Below, in pieces: positions 1-7,549 of a stretch of DNA of 44,110 bases. Below the pieces are notes generated by a model that saw only the letters and a program-made list of their open reading frames with translations, did not search any database and was not told the DNA's origin. Source of the DNA: an uncultured Eubacteriales bacterium (lineage in GTDB: Bacteria; Bacillota; Clostridia; Peptostreptococcales; Anaerovoracaceae); NCBI GenBank assembly GCA_902778565.1, contig CACYYH010000010.1, forward strand, positions 1 to 44,110, in the 5' to 3' direction. The stretch's first letter is position 1. The number at the start of each line of letters is the position of its first letter. Both the position numbers and the translations under genes were made by a program.

Positions 1-35
1 TGATGTAAATCCGCAAAAAATAGGAGGAGCAGAAC

Positions 36-425
36 ATGCTGAACGGTGAACTTCTTGAATTTCCCAAGGCCAATTATACGGAAGAGGATCTGGCCCGCTT
101 CAGGCAGGAAGCCTGGGACTGGGCTGTGTCTGAGAAAGACCGTTTTTATCCGGAAACAAAGAACATAAATCTGAAGTCTCTGGAGCGTCATCCTCATAAA
201 TACGGCGCTCATCTGGCGATCTTCGCAGATCCTAAAAACGACAGCGAGGCTCTTCTCAGAGTCTTCTGGCCTTATGATTCCAAGCTTATATACCATAGGC
301 TCTGCAATCTCAAAGAGATCAGATCGGAGCATCCGGAGCTGGCTTATCACTATATTTTAAACGGCGTTTACGCCTATCTGAAGACGGTGAAGCCCACTAT
401 ATGCAAAGCCGTTTTCAACGATTGA
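36..425 (+). CDS. Uncharacterised 129-residue protein
   Basis: I do not recognise this family. The protein is soluble, charged and rich in aromatic residues, with a mixed helix/strand appearance and no signal peptide, membrane segment or cysteine cluster. Tryptophans cluster near residues 27-29 (AWDW), and the C-terminal half contains a His/Tyr-rich stretch (YHRLCN, AYHYIL). The start is supported by a strong Shine-Dalgarno, AGGAGG, about eight bases before the ATG. The gene converges on the gatD-like gene and the two share a bidirectional terminator. That it is a real gene is well supported by the ribosome binding site, terminator and normal codon use. Its function is unknown. Confidence 0.75.
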   Translation: MLNGELLEFPKANYTEEDLARFRQEAWDWAVSEKDRFYPETKNINLKSLERHPHKYGAHLAIFADPKNDSEALLRVFWPYDSKLIYHRLCNLKEIRSEHPELAYHYILNGVYAYLKTVKPTICKAVFND

Positions 426-446
426 ATCAAATAAGCAAATACAAAA

Positions 447-478
447 CCTCCCGCATTGCTGCGGGAGGTTATTTTTTC
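447..478. terminator. Bidirectional intrinsic terminator
   Basis: CCTCCCGCA (447-455) and TGCGGGAGG (460-468) form a perfect 9-bp stem with a TTGC loop. A T-rich run follows on the plus strand, and an A-run on the other side serves the minus strand. It ends both the small plus-strand gene and the tdh-to-gatD unit. Confidence 0.9.
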
Positions 479-1235
479 AGAGTGTGTAATTTATCTTGTC
501 GTTTCTGAATTCCATTAGCCTCTGTTCGTAGGCAGCCATGGCGGCTCCCATGTGAGGCGGATTTATCTGGGTCTCCCCGCATTCCAGCAGGAACCTTATC
601 ATGAACTTGGGATTCAGCACCATCAGAGGTCCTGTCAGATAGGTGGCCATGAAGTTCCTGTAGTGGATGCCCTCGCCCATTTTGCTGTTGTCAAGGCCGG
701 GGCCTTTCACCGTCTCAAATAGAGGAGGCAGCACCGCATTGGGTTCCGCATAGGTGAAGATGCTTTTGAAGCCCACCACGTCCAGGTCACCGTATTTTCC
801 GAGATACAGTGAATTCAGTCTGTGCATGACTTTCCTCTTCACGTTGATATCGAAGAGTCCCAGGCATCTGGTGGTCTTCGTCTCAACGTTCACGCGCTCG
901 GGAAAGCGGTTTATGGGCATGTCGTCCAGGTCCGTGATATCTTTGCAGAATATCTCAAAGGCGTTGCCGGTCATCAGGAAGCGCTGTCCGGTCTCTATGG
1001 CTTTCCAGATCTCGTCCTTATATGGTTCCAGATGGTCCATGGCGATGAGCTGCGCATTCTCAGTCATAGTCCCCATGTAGACAAGATCGATGTCGTCAGA
1101 TGTGAGGAAGGCGGGCTTCGTGTTCAGATCTGTTCCGATGATCTTACAGTTGGGGACCGAAGCCATCATGTATTTGATATTAGCCAGATCTCCGAAGAGG
1201 TTTGCTATCTCAGGATAAAGTATCTCTATTTTCAT
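477..1235 (-). CDS. gatD: GatD-like glutamine amidotransferase subunit, catalytic residues apparently lost
   Basis: This is the partner of the MurT-like ligase; the two genes overlap by four bases. In known MurT/GatD complexes GatD hydrolyses glutamine and hands ammonia to MurT, which amidates the D-Glu of lipid II. The family fold is recognisable from the N-terminal ILYPEIANLFGDLANI and from the C-terminal ATYLTGPLMVLNP, which matches the family pattern TYLHGPLLPKNP. The nucleophile elbow, normally ICGGYQ, reads MTGNAF at residues 88-93, so Thr89 sits where the catalytic Cys should be. The catalytic His is replaced by Thr201 (YLTGPL). The protein is therefore probably not an active glutaminase. 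It may be a structural subunit, may deliver free ammonia, or may serve a different reaction. Assignment to the family is firm; the activity loss comes from an alignment by eye. Confidence 0.8.
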   Translation of the reverse strand: MKIEILYPEIANLFGDLANIKYMMASVPNCKIIGTDLNTKPAFLTSDDIDLVYMGTMTENAQLIAMDHLEPYKDEIWKAIETGQRFLMTGNAFEIFCKDITDLDDMPINRFPERVNVETKTTRCLGLFDINVKRKVMHRLNSLYLGKYGDLDVVGFKSIFTYAEPNAVLPPLFETVKGPGLDNSKMGEGIHYRNFMATYLTGPLMVLNPKFMIRFLLECGETQINPPHMGAAMAAYEQRLMEFRNDKINYTL

Positions 1236-2626
1236 GCCTTGACCTCCTCTCCGCCTGTCATCGCTTTCAGTCTCTTCACCAGTTCTTTTGCCTGTTTATT
1301 GCCAAGTGCAAAGGATCCCGGATCGGCTCCGTATACCACGTAGTAATTCATATCCGGCAAAACATCCACAGCGTAGATGGCGTCCTCCGGCTTGGATACG
1401 TGCTCGATCCTTTCCTGAGGGATGCCTGCGAAGAGCATCCTCAGCTGATAATCCAGTCCGCGGTCTCCGAAGACCACGATCTTTTTAACGGAATCCACGT
1501 TCAGCGTTTCGAAATCCGTATCGTATATCCAGCTGACGTTCTCCGACCAGTCCGCTGCAAGGCTCAGATCGTTTATAAGCATTATGAGTTCCTTGTCGCC
1601 GGGCTGCTCAACTATCGTCTCGTAAACTCTGGATTCTGCATAGGCGTTCAGGCCCTTGCCCAGCACGTTGTAAACCTTCATGCTGCCCACGGTCTCATGG
1701 TTGAATCTGGTCTTGGTGACCTCAGCTGTCTTGATATGCTGTTTGATATCGTCGATTGTATATCCCAGCTGAAGGATCAGTGTGATGAGACCCATCTCGT
1801 TATAGAGGTTTACAAGCCTTTCATCTATGATGGGAAGCTCAGTCTCAAAGCCGGGGCCGCGGTATGTGAACTTCATGTTTTCATAGTCCACGTTGGCAGC
1901 CGCATAATCGTATTCCGGCGAACCGAAATCGCAGTTCACGCAATGAGCTCTTCCTATGTTGCTGTATCTTCTGTACTCATATTTAAGCTTATGATCGCAC
2001 TTTGGACAGATCTGAAGATCGTCTATCAGGTTATGGCATTTCACCGTATCCGTAGGCAGCTTCTCGATACCGAAGTATACTCTCTCATTTTCCGGAAGCA
2101 TGTAGCATGATGTGAGGTCGTCTGCGTTCAGCACCAGCTTGGTGGTCTTCGGCACGTACTTTTCCAGAAGCCATCTGATGAACTCAGGGTGAGCGTTTCT
2201 CATGATGGAGTCTCTGGAAAGGTTGGTTACCAGCATATAGTCAGGCTTCACGTATGGGAAAAGCCTGGCGGCTGATCTTTCATCCATCTCCAGAACAGCT
2301 GTGTCATATTTCTCTTTATTTAAGATGGTGACGCCGTTCAGAAGAGCCGAAGAGATGCCGCTGTTGATATTGGAACCCCTGCTGTTGTTCAGGGTCTCCA
2401 CTCCCAGAGCCTTCAGCATGTCGATCACCAGGTTCGCAGTACTGGTCTTGCCGTTGGTACCGGTGACTGCGATGATCCTTGCGGGCTTGGCAACGTACTT
2501 CAGGAAATCCGGGCAGATCTTCAGCGCCAGGCTTCCGGGGAAGTCCGTGGCGTTATGCCCGGTGATCTTCAAAGCCGGTATGGATAATTTTGCGAGTATC
2601 AGAGCAATGTAAAATCTGATTTTCAT
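1232..2626 (-). CDS. murT: MurT-like Mur ligase (lipid II isoglutaminyl synthase type)
   Basis: Mur-ligase family ATPase. In Staphylococcus and Streptococcus MurT amidates the alpha-carboxyl of D-Glu in lipid II using ammonia from GatD. The sequence shows the ATP loop VTGTNGKTS (residues 54-62), the central domain, and the MurT-specific four-cysteine zinc ribbon (C207, C210, C229, C232). The C-terminal DUF1727-like domain contains the segment ending VSWIYDTDFE (364-373). The family segment normally reads close to ADGxDVSW. Here it is altered to ADWSENVSW, so the Asp that completes the GatD triad in S. aureus appears to be Asn363. Length (464) is slightly above the usual 430-450. Only 3 bases separate it from the LURP gene upstream, and it overlaps gatD, so the three are co-transcribed. 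Confidence 0.88.
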   Translation of the reverse strand: MKIRFYIALILAKLSIPALKITGHNATDFPGSLALKICPDFLKYVAKPARIIAVTGTNGKTSTANLVIDMLKALGVETLNNSRGSNINSGISSALLNGVTILNKEKYDTAVLEMDERSAARLFPYVKPDYMLVTNLSRDSIMRNAHPEFIRWLLEKYVPKTTKLVLNADDLTSCYMLPENERVYFGIEKLPTDTVKCHNLIDDLQICPKCDHKLKYEYRRYSNIGRAHCVNCDFGSPEYDYAAANVDYENMKFTYRGPGFETELPIIDERLVNLYNEMGLITLILQLGYTIDDIKQHIKTAEVTKTRFNHETVGSMKVYNVLGKGLNAYAESRVYETIVEQPGDKELIMLINDLSLAADWSENVSWIYDTDFETLNVDSVKKIVVFGDRGLDYQLRMLFAGIPQERIEHVSKPEDAIYAVDVLPDMNYYVVYGADPGSFALGNKQAKELVKRLKAMTGGEEVKA

Positions 2627-2629
2627 GCT

Positions 2630-3118
2630 TTATTTCTCCTCTGCATTTTCGGGTTTGTTTTCTGCGTCCAGCTGGCTCACCAGAAGTAAAGCCACCGCAG
2701 GAAGGGCTTCAGCTTCGTTCCTTACGTCCATCTTCAGGGTCTCCCCAAAGGATAATGCCTTGGGTTTGATATGAGCCACCGTGTGCAGGCCTTCCGTTAT
2801 CTTCAGGTCTTTTCTGCCGAAGTCTCCCTTGAGAGTCCAGCCCAGTTCTTTGGCTCTGTATTCCGGCACCTTTCTCATGGTGTCGATCCTGAATACGTCA
2901 ACGTCGCCGGCCTTCATGGAAATGACATACTTGTCCCTGACAGCGATCTTTTTCTTATAGACCGACGCCAGTTCCCTTCCGGAGGCATCGTCTATGCGAA
3001 GCCTTTTCCCAATGGAGATCAGTTCGCCCTTCACGTTGAAAAGAACGTTCCCCTTATTATCAGTTACTTCGTATTTGTCCAGAACGGTGATCTTAGCTTT
3101 TTTAATGAGTAAATCCAT
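2630..3118 (-). CDS. LURP-one-related (tubby-like barrel) protein
   Basis: A 162-residue protein of the LURP-one-related family (DUF567/PF04525 type), a 12-stranded beta-barrel around a central helix. Bacterial members have no established biochemical role. Characteristic features are the alternating YEVTDNKGNVLFNVKGE and GRELASVYKKKIAVRDKYVI strand pairs. I chose the ATG at 3118 because AAAGGTG lies six bases upstream. A GTG at 3127 in the same frame would place the ribosome binding site inside the gene. It sits between kbl and murT with 23 and 3 bases of spacing, so it probably belongs to the tdh-kbl-murT-gatD transcript. Why a LURP protein accompanies MurT/GatD is not clear. The acidic C-terminal tail (ENKPENAEEK) looks disordered. 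Confidence 0.8.
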   Translation of the reverse strand: MDLLIKKAKITVLDKYEVTDNKGNVLFNVKGELISIGKRLRIDDASGRELASVYKKKIAVRDKYVISMKAGDVDVFRIDTMRKVPEYRAKELGWTLKGDFGRKDLKITEGLHTVAHIKPKALSFGETLKMDVRNEAEALPAVALLLVSQLDAENKPENAEEK

Positions 3119-3141
3119 GTGTTTCACCTTTCAGTAAAATA

Positions 3142-4329
3142 TCAAAGGCCCATTTCTTCCTTAACTGCCTTGAAGCAGGATACTGCAAAATCAAGGTCGT
3201 CCTTGGTGTGTCCTGCAGATACCTGAGTCCTGATCCTTGCCTTTCCCTTGGGAACTACAGGATAGGTGAAGCTGGTGACGTAAACGCCCTTCTTAAGCAT
3301 TCTGTCAGCGAACTCTGCAGCCACCTTTGCATCGTAGAGCATTACAGCTACGATGGGGTGATATCCGGGAAGAAGGTCGAAGCCTACTTTTTCCATCTCC
3401 GCTCTGAAGTATGCGGTATTTTCATGAACCTTATCTCTCAGGGCAGTGGACTCAGTCAGCATCTCAAAGGTCTTAAGAGATGCTGCGCAGATAGCGGGAG
3501 CAAGGGTGTTGGAGAAAAGATACGGACGGCTTCTCTGACGAAGAAGATCGATGATCTCCTGACGTGCAGCTGTATATCCGCCGGAAGCTCCTCCCAGAGC
3601 CTTGCCCAGGGTTCCGGTGATGATGTCGACTCTTCCTTCAACTCCGCAGAACTCTGCGGTGCCTCTTCCGTGCTCTCCCATGAAACCTACGGAGTGGCTG
3701 TCGTCAACCATTACCAGAGCGTCATACTCTTCTGCCAGATCACAGATCTCGTTGAGCTTGGCAACGTATCCGTCCATGGAGAAAACTCCGTCGGTGGCGA
3801 TGAGCATGTTCTCAGCTCCGTTTGCCTTTGCCTCTTCAAGCTTGGCCTTCAGGTCTTCCATGTCGCTGTTCTTGTAGCGATATCTCTTTGCCTTGCAAAG
3901 TCTGGTTCCGTCGATGATGGAAGCGTGGTTCAGCTCATCGGAAATTATGGCGTCATCTGCTCCCAGGATGGTCTCAAAGAGACCGCCGTTTGCATCGAAG
4001 CAGGATGAGTAAAGGATAACGTCGTCCATTCCCAGGAAGTCTGCGATCTTTCTTTCCAGATCCTTGTGGATCTGCTGTGTTCCGCAGATGAATCTTACGG
4101 AGCTCAGTCCGAAGCCCCATCTGTCATAGCTGGCCTTTGCAGCTTCGATGAGGTCCTTGTTATCGGACAGTCCAAGATAGTTGTTGGCGCACATGTTTAC
4201 CACGTGGCTTGCCTGGGTGGTATCGATCCTGGATCTCTGAGGAGTGGTAATGATCCTCTCGTTCTTCCAGGTGCCGCTTTCTCTGATCTCATCAAGTGTT
4301 TTTCTGTATTTTAAGATTGCTGATTTCAT
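3142..4329 (-). CDS. kbl: Glycine C-acetyltransferase (2-amino-3-ketobutyrate CoA ligase)
   Basis: PLP enzyme of the alpha-oxoamine synthase group. It cleaves 2-amino-3-ketobutyrate with CoA to glycine and acetyl-CoA, the second step of threonine catabolism. The full-length 395-residue sequence has the family motifs: NNYLGL (49-54), the His of LNHASI (about 135) that stacks on [12 protein letters not shown] (208-216), and the Schiff-base lysine K243 in TLGKALGG. The start has AGGAG upstream with slightly long spacing. It lies 33 bases downstream of tdh, the enzyme that makes its unstable substrate. In fermenters the acetyl-CoA can yield ATP through acetate, and the glycine can feed glycine reductase or cleavage. 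Confidence 0.95.
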   Translation of the reverse strand: MKSAILKYRKTLDEIRESGTWKNERIITTPQRSRIDTTQASHVVNMCANNYLGLSDNKDLIEAAKASYDRWGFGLSSVRFICGTQQIHKDLERKIADFLGMDDVILYSSCFDANGGLFETILGADDAIISDELNHASIIDGTRLCKAKRYRYKNSDMEDLKAKLEEAKANGAENMLIATDGVFSMDGYVAKLNEICDLAEEYDALVMVDDSHSVGFMGEHGRGTAEFCGVEGRVDIITGTLGKALGGASGGYTAARQEIIDLLRQRSRPYLFSNTLAPAICAASLKTFEMLTESTALRDKVHENTAYFRAEMEKVGFDLLPGYHPIVAVMLYDAKVAAEFADRMLKKGVYVTSFTYPVVPKGKARIRTQVSAGHTKDDLDFAVSCFKAVKEEMGL

Positions 4330-4362
4330 TTCTCTTTTCTCCTATATGTTTAACTGACTGTA

Positions 4363-5400
4363 TTATTTGGTCCAGTCAAGGACTACCTTTCCTGACATTC
4401 CGCTGTTCATGGCAGCGAAGCCCTTTTCAAAATCCTTGTAATTAAAGCGGTGTGTGATGACCGGAGTCAGATCAAGTCCGCCCTGTACCATGTATGACAT
4501 CTGGTGCCAGTTGTCCATCCTTCTGCCGTAGATGCCCTGAAGAGTAAGGCCTCTTCCGATGATCTCGTTCATGTCTATAGCAACGGGTACGTTGGATATG
4601 CCCAAGAGACTGATCTTGCCGCCGTTTCTCATAACTGAGAACATCTGGTTGAGAGCTGCTCCGTTTCCGGACATCTCAAGACCTACGTCAAAGCCCTCCA
4701 CGATGCTCAGGTCTTTCATTACGTCGTGAAGATCCTCTTTCGAGATGTTTACAGCGCGGTCCACACCCAGCCGTCTTGCCAGATCTAACCTGTATTCATT
4801 TACGTCGGTGATGACCACGCGGCGGGCTCCTGCGTACTTGCAGATGCCTCCTGCGATGATACCTATGGGACCGGCTCCCGTGATGATGACGTCCTCACCT
4901 ACAAGGTCCCATCTGAGAGCGGTGTGTGTAGCGTTTCCGAATGCATCGAAGAAAGCTACAACGTCCTCATCCAGCTGAGGATCTATCTTGATGACATTAT
5001 GTGCGGGTATACATACGTACTCTGCAAAGGCTCCGTCTCTGTCGACTCCAACGCTCACGGTGTCTTTGCACCACTGAATATCTCCATTGTGGCAGTTTCT
5101 GCAGTGACCGCAGGTGATATGGCCTTCACCGCTGACTCTCTGTCCGACTTCAAGTCCTTTGACTCCGGCTCCGAGCTCTGCGATCTCACCCACATATTCA
5201 TGGCCGATGGTCATAGGCGGTTTGATATGCTGGGTCGCCCAGGGATCCCAGTTATATATGTGTACGTCGGTCCCGCAGATCGCTGTCTTGTGGATCTTGA
5301 TAAGGACCTCTCCGGGTCCGGGAACGGGTACAGGCACACGTCTCAGTTCCAGCCCCGGCCCTGCAACGGGCTTTACGATAGCATCCATCATTCTTTCCAT
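4363..5400 (-). CDS. tdh: L-threonine 3-dehydrogenase
   Basis: Zinc-dependent medium-chain dehydrogenase that oxidises L-threonine to 2-amino-3-ketobutyrate with NAD+. Catalytic zinc ligands are C42, H67 and E68 (AICGTDVH; TIGHEYVG). The structural zinc cluster is C97, C100, C103 and C111. The Rossmann motif GAGPIG is near residue 176. Length 345 is typical. The ATG at 5400 is preceded by AAAGG at seven bases. It is the first gene of a unit that continues through kbl, the LURP gene, murT and gatD. A sigma-A promoter and a structured leader of about 120 bases lie upstream, suggesting control at RNA level. Confidence 0.96.
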   Translation of the reverse strand: MERMMDAIVKPVAGPGLELRRVPVPVPGPGEVLIKIHKTAICGTDVHIYNWDPWATQHIKPPMTIGHEYVGEIAELGAGVKGLEVGQRVSGEGHITCGHCRNCHNGDIQWCKDTVSVGVDRDGAFAEYVCIPAHNVIKIDPQLDEDVVAFFDAFGNATHTALRWDLVGEDVIITGAGPIGIIAGGICKYAGARRVVITDVNEYRLDLARRLGVDRAVNISKEDLHDVMKDLSIVEGFDVGLEMSGNGAALNQMFSVMRNGGKISLLGISNVPVAIDMNEIIGRGLTLQGIYGRRMDNWHQMSYMVQGGLDLTPVITHRFNYKDFEKGFAAMNSGMSGKVVLDWTK

Positions 5401-5441
5401 AATAGTACCTTTGATTTACCTTTCCTTATATCCGGTGAACA

Positions 5442-5466
5442 GCTCTTGCGCGGGTTTGCGCAGAGC
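5442..5466 (-). promoter_or_regulatory. Leader hairpin 2 of the tdh transcript
   Basis: GCTCT-T-GCGC pairs with GCGC-AGAGC (5442-5466) around a six-base loop, giving nine pairs with one bulge. It lies about 40 bases before the tdh start codon. No U-run follows, so it is not a terminator. It may control translation or mRNA stability. Confidence 0.45.
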
Positions 5467-5477
5467 CTCACAGGTAT

Positions 5478-5519
5478 GGTCAATAGAGGGAAATCATTTG
5501 CACTTCTTCCATATTGACC
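5478..5519 (-). promoter_or_regulatory. Leader hairpin 1 of the tdh transcript
   Basis: A perfect 8-bp stem, GGTCAATA (5478-5485) with TATTGACC (5512-5519), encloses a second short stem GGAA (5489-5492)/TTCC (5507-5510). It begins only a few bases after the predicted transcription start. The nested form is more than expected of a plain leader. I do not recognise it as a known riboswitch. Confidence 0.45.
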
Positions 5520-5526
5520 CAGTTTA

Positions 5527-5555
5527 ATTATACCTTTCAGTACTGTGATTTACAA
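5527..5555 (-). promoter_or_regulatory. Sigma-A type promoter of tdh-kbl
   Basis: On the minus strand TTGTAA (5550-5555) and TATAAT (5527-5532) are separated by 17 bases. The predicted start near 5520 leaves a leader of about 120 bases before tdh. Confidence 0.7.
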
Positions 5556-5585
5556 GTCATTAAGGAGTATTTCTGCAGTTTATGC

Positions 5586-5619
5586 CAAAACAAAAACCTC
5601 CGGCAATGACTGCCGGAGG
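5586..5619 (-). terminator. Intrinsic terminator of the antiporter-to-ygjP unit
   Basis: CCTCCGGCA (5597-5605) and TGCCGGAGG (5611-5619) form a 9-bp stem followed on the minus strand by TTTTTG and TTTTGG. It lies just after the ygjP-like stop codon. Confidence 0.88.
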
Positions 5620-5633
5620 CTGCATTTTTCTTT

Positions 5634-6182
5634 TTATCCCTGTGCTCTCATAAGGAGCATCCTGCCGTTATCCTTGAGCCATTTGTCCCACTTTCTGTAG
5701 TCCGGAAAAGCTCTCAGCACCTCGCCGTAAAACTTTCTGGAGTGGTTCATTTCCTTTCTGTGACAGAGCTCGTGTACCACCACGCTGTCAATAACTTCAG
5801 GCGGTGTCAGCATAAGCAGGCAGTTGAAGTTAAGGTCTCCTCTTGCACTGCAGCTTCCCCAGCGGGTCTTCTGCTTTCTTATGGTGACCTTTCCGTAGGA
5901 TACGCCGATTATGGGAGCATAGTAAGCCACCCTCTCCGGGATGTATTGTTTGGCTTTTTCCACCAGTTGATTGATCTCATCTTCGGACAAGGGTCTCTCC
6001 AGCGCCTGCCTTTTAGCATCCTTCATTTTGGTGATGCGCTTTTCGATCCAGTCTTTATGGCTGTTCACAAAGGCGTCTATCTCTCTGACCGACGCTCCCT
6101 GCGGAGCGCGCACTATTATCTCCTCGTCCTTGATCTCAAGGGCGATGGTCGTTCTTTTGCTTCTGATTATCCTGAATTTCAT
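5634..6182 (-). CDS. YgjP-like (DUF45/M48-type) zinc metallopeptidase
   Basis: A 182-residue protein with the short zincin core typical of YgjP/DUF45 proteins. The motif VVHELCHRKEMNHSRKFY near residues 135-152 supplies the zinc-binding HExxH-like segment and the downstream His. The preceding TRWGSCS motif (near 106-112) is the family hallmark. Family members are cytosolic putative metal-dependent hydrolases without an agreed substrate. It overlaps the upstream AlkD-like gene by four bases and is the last gene before a terminator. Confidence 0.85.
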   Translation of the reverse strand: MKFRIIRSKRTTIALEIKDEEIIVRAPQGASVREIDAFVNSHKDWIEKRITKMKDAKRQALERPLSEDEINQLVEKAKQYIPERVAYYAPIIGVSYGKVTIRKQKTRWGSCSARGDLNFNCLLMLTPPEVIDSVVVHELCHRKEMNHSRKFYGEVLRAFPDYRKWDKWLKDNGRMLLMRAQG

Positions 6183-6868
6183 TTCTTTATCCTCAAAGTC
6201 CTTAAATATTCCTTCTGTTCCGGGGTGATCCGGTAGCTTTCAATGGCCTTCTGGATGGTCTTGTTGTGGGTCCAGAGGTCCAATCGCCTATTTTCGATAT
6301 GCGGAATGATGGCATCGTACTGCTTGGCAAGGGCTGTCGCAAAATACCATGCGATCATCATGTTCACGTAATACTCGTCGGACCTCAGTCCGGCGACCCT
6401 CTCCGGATACTTCAGATCGAAATCCTCCTCCAGAAAGTGCTCCATCAGCATTCCGATGCCGAAGCGCACAGTATACGTGTGTTCCGAGTCAAGCCACCTG
6501 TCCGCCTGGTTAGCCAGCGCCGGCCTGTGTTTTTTGAACACCTTCGGCGACATCTGGTCGCATGTTGCCCAGTTATCCACAAAGGGAAGGAACCTGCACA
6601 CTCCCTCCATGCATTCTTTGTAGTCTTTCATCCCAGAAAGGATGAATGCGTGAAGCTGATCCTCATCAAAATACTCATGCGGAAGATCAGCCAGAAACTC
6701 ACTGATATCTTCTCTCTTGCCCAATTCCTTTGCCAGTTTCCTCAGCTCCGGTGTCCTGACGCCGATCATCAGTTCAGCAGTCTTGCCGGGAATGAGTTTT
6801 GCCTGAAAGTCTCTGTATTTGATGTCCTGCAAAGAAAACAGTTTTCTTCTTATCTCTTCTTTTATCAT
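6179..6868 (-). CDS. AlkD-like DNA alkylation repair protein (HEAT-repeat glycosylase fold)
   Basis: A 229-residue protein of the DNA alkylation repair family. Members wrap DNA with HEAT-like repeats and excise N3- or N7-alkylated purines without base flipping. Characteristic segments are MIGVRTPELRKLAKEL near residues 35-50, which fits the family start G(V/I)xxPxLRxLAK, and FVDNWATCDQMSPK near 105-118. The latter carries the Trp and Asp that match the AlkD catalytic cleft. Shorter alkylation-family relatives of unknown specificity exist, so the substrate is uncertain. It lies 18 bases downstream of the cyclase-family gene and overlaps the next gene. Confidence 0.85.
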   Translation of the reverse strand: MIKEEIRRKLFSLQDIKYRDFQAKLIPGKTAELMIGVRTPELRKLAKELGKREDISEFLADLPHEYFDEDQLHAFILSGMKDYKECMEGVCRFLPFVDNWATCDQMSPKVFKKHRPALANQADRWLDSEHTYTVRFGIGMLMEHFLEEDFDLKYPERVAGLRSDEYYVNMMIAWYFATALAKQYDAIIPHIENRRLDLWTHNKTIQKAIESYRITPEQKEYLRTLRIKK

Positions 6869-6886
6869 TTTCTTATCCCCTGCAAT

Positions 6887-7531
6887 TTACTCAAACCACG
6901 CCACCGCTCTGATGGGTGCTCCGTCAGAATCTCCGATCTTCAAAGGGAAGCAGCTGAACATAAACAATTCGCTTCCGCACTGCTCCAGGTTGCAGAGATT
7001 TTCGATGTTCACTATGTCCGTCTCTTTGAAAAGTTTGTTATGTCTCACCAGTTTAAGATCTGAGATCGGATCCAGGCCGATGACGTCGAATCCTATGCCT
7101 TTGTAACCGCCCTTCATGATCAGTTCCAGCACCTCGTCGTCCACGCAAGGGTAATCGCCGAAGTATGCATCCGTTCCCCAGCGCTTGTCCCAGCCCAGAT
7201 TGAATAGCAAAAATTCCGCCTTTTCCACCAGGTCTCTGTAGGGCTTAAGCTGCTCCATTGTTATGGCTTCGCCCTCCTTCAGCATCCTGCAGTCTATGAC
7301 CAGAGCCTTGCCGATGAACTGATCCGCAGGGAACTGATCCAGCGTTGTCCTTCCGGCATAAAGATGAGCAGGAGGATCCATGTGCGTGCCCGTGTGAGAG
7401 AACATGGTTATGAGCGTTTCCTTGTAACCATCCTTCTCATAGCTGCTGATGGGCTCCAGCGTGGGCGGTTTCGTACCCGGATATACCGGCGTGTTTTCTG
7501 TGATAGTATGTGTAAGATCGATGACTTTCAT
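6887..7531 (-). CDS. Cyclase-family (kynurenine formamidase-like) metal-dependent hydrolase
   Basis: A 214-residue protein of the cyclase/KynB family (PF04199). The signature HTGTHMDPPAH (residues 46-56) provides the metal ligands, and the start VIDLTHTITENTPVYPG is typical. Known members hydrolyse N-formylkynurenine or isatin, or act in polyketide cyclisation. No tryptophan catabolic genes are nearby, so a kynurenine role is not supported by context. It lies 18 bases after the antiporter gene and 18 before the AlkD-like gene, within one transcript. Confidence 0.85.
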   Translation of the reverse strand: MKVIDLTHTITENTPVYPGTKPPTLEPISSYEKDGYKETLITMFSHTGTHMDPPAHLYAGRTTLDQFPADQFIGKALVIDCRMLKEGEAITMEQLKPYRDLVEKAEFLLFNLGWDKRWGTDAYFGDYPCVDDEVLELIMKGGYKGIGFDVIGLDPISDLKLVRHNKLFKETDIVNIENLCNLEQCGSELFMFSCFPLKIGDSDGAPIRAVAWFE

Positions 7532-7549
7532 TTTAACCTCTGTTTATAG

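Noticed and set aside
945-948. Cys97 of the GatD-like protein as a replacement nucleophile
   Set aside because: It lies eight residues after the nucleophile elbow, in a helix position by alignment, and the His and Asp partners are also missing.
5401-5520. Glycine riboswitch or T-box before tdh
   Set aside because: I see neither the conserved glycine aptamer core nor a T-box sequence and terminator pair.
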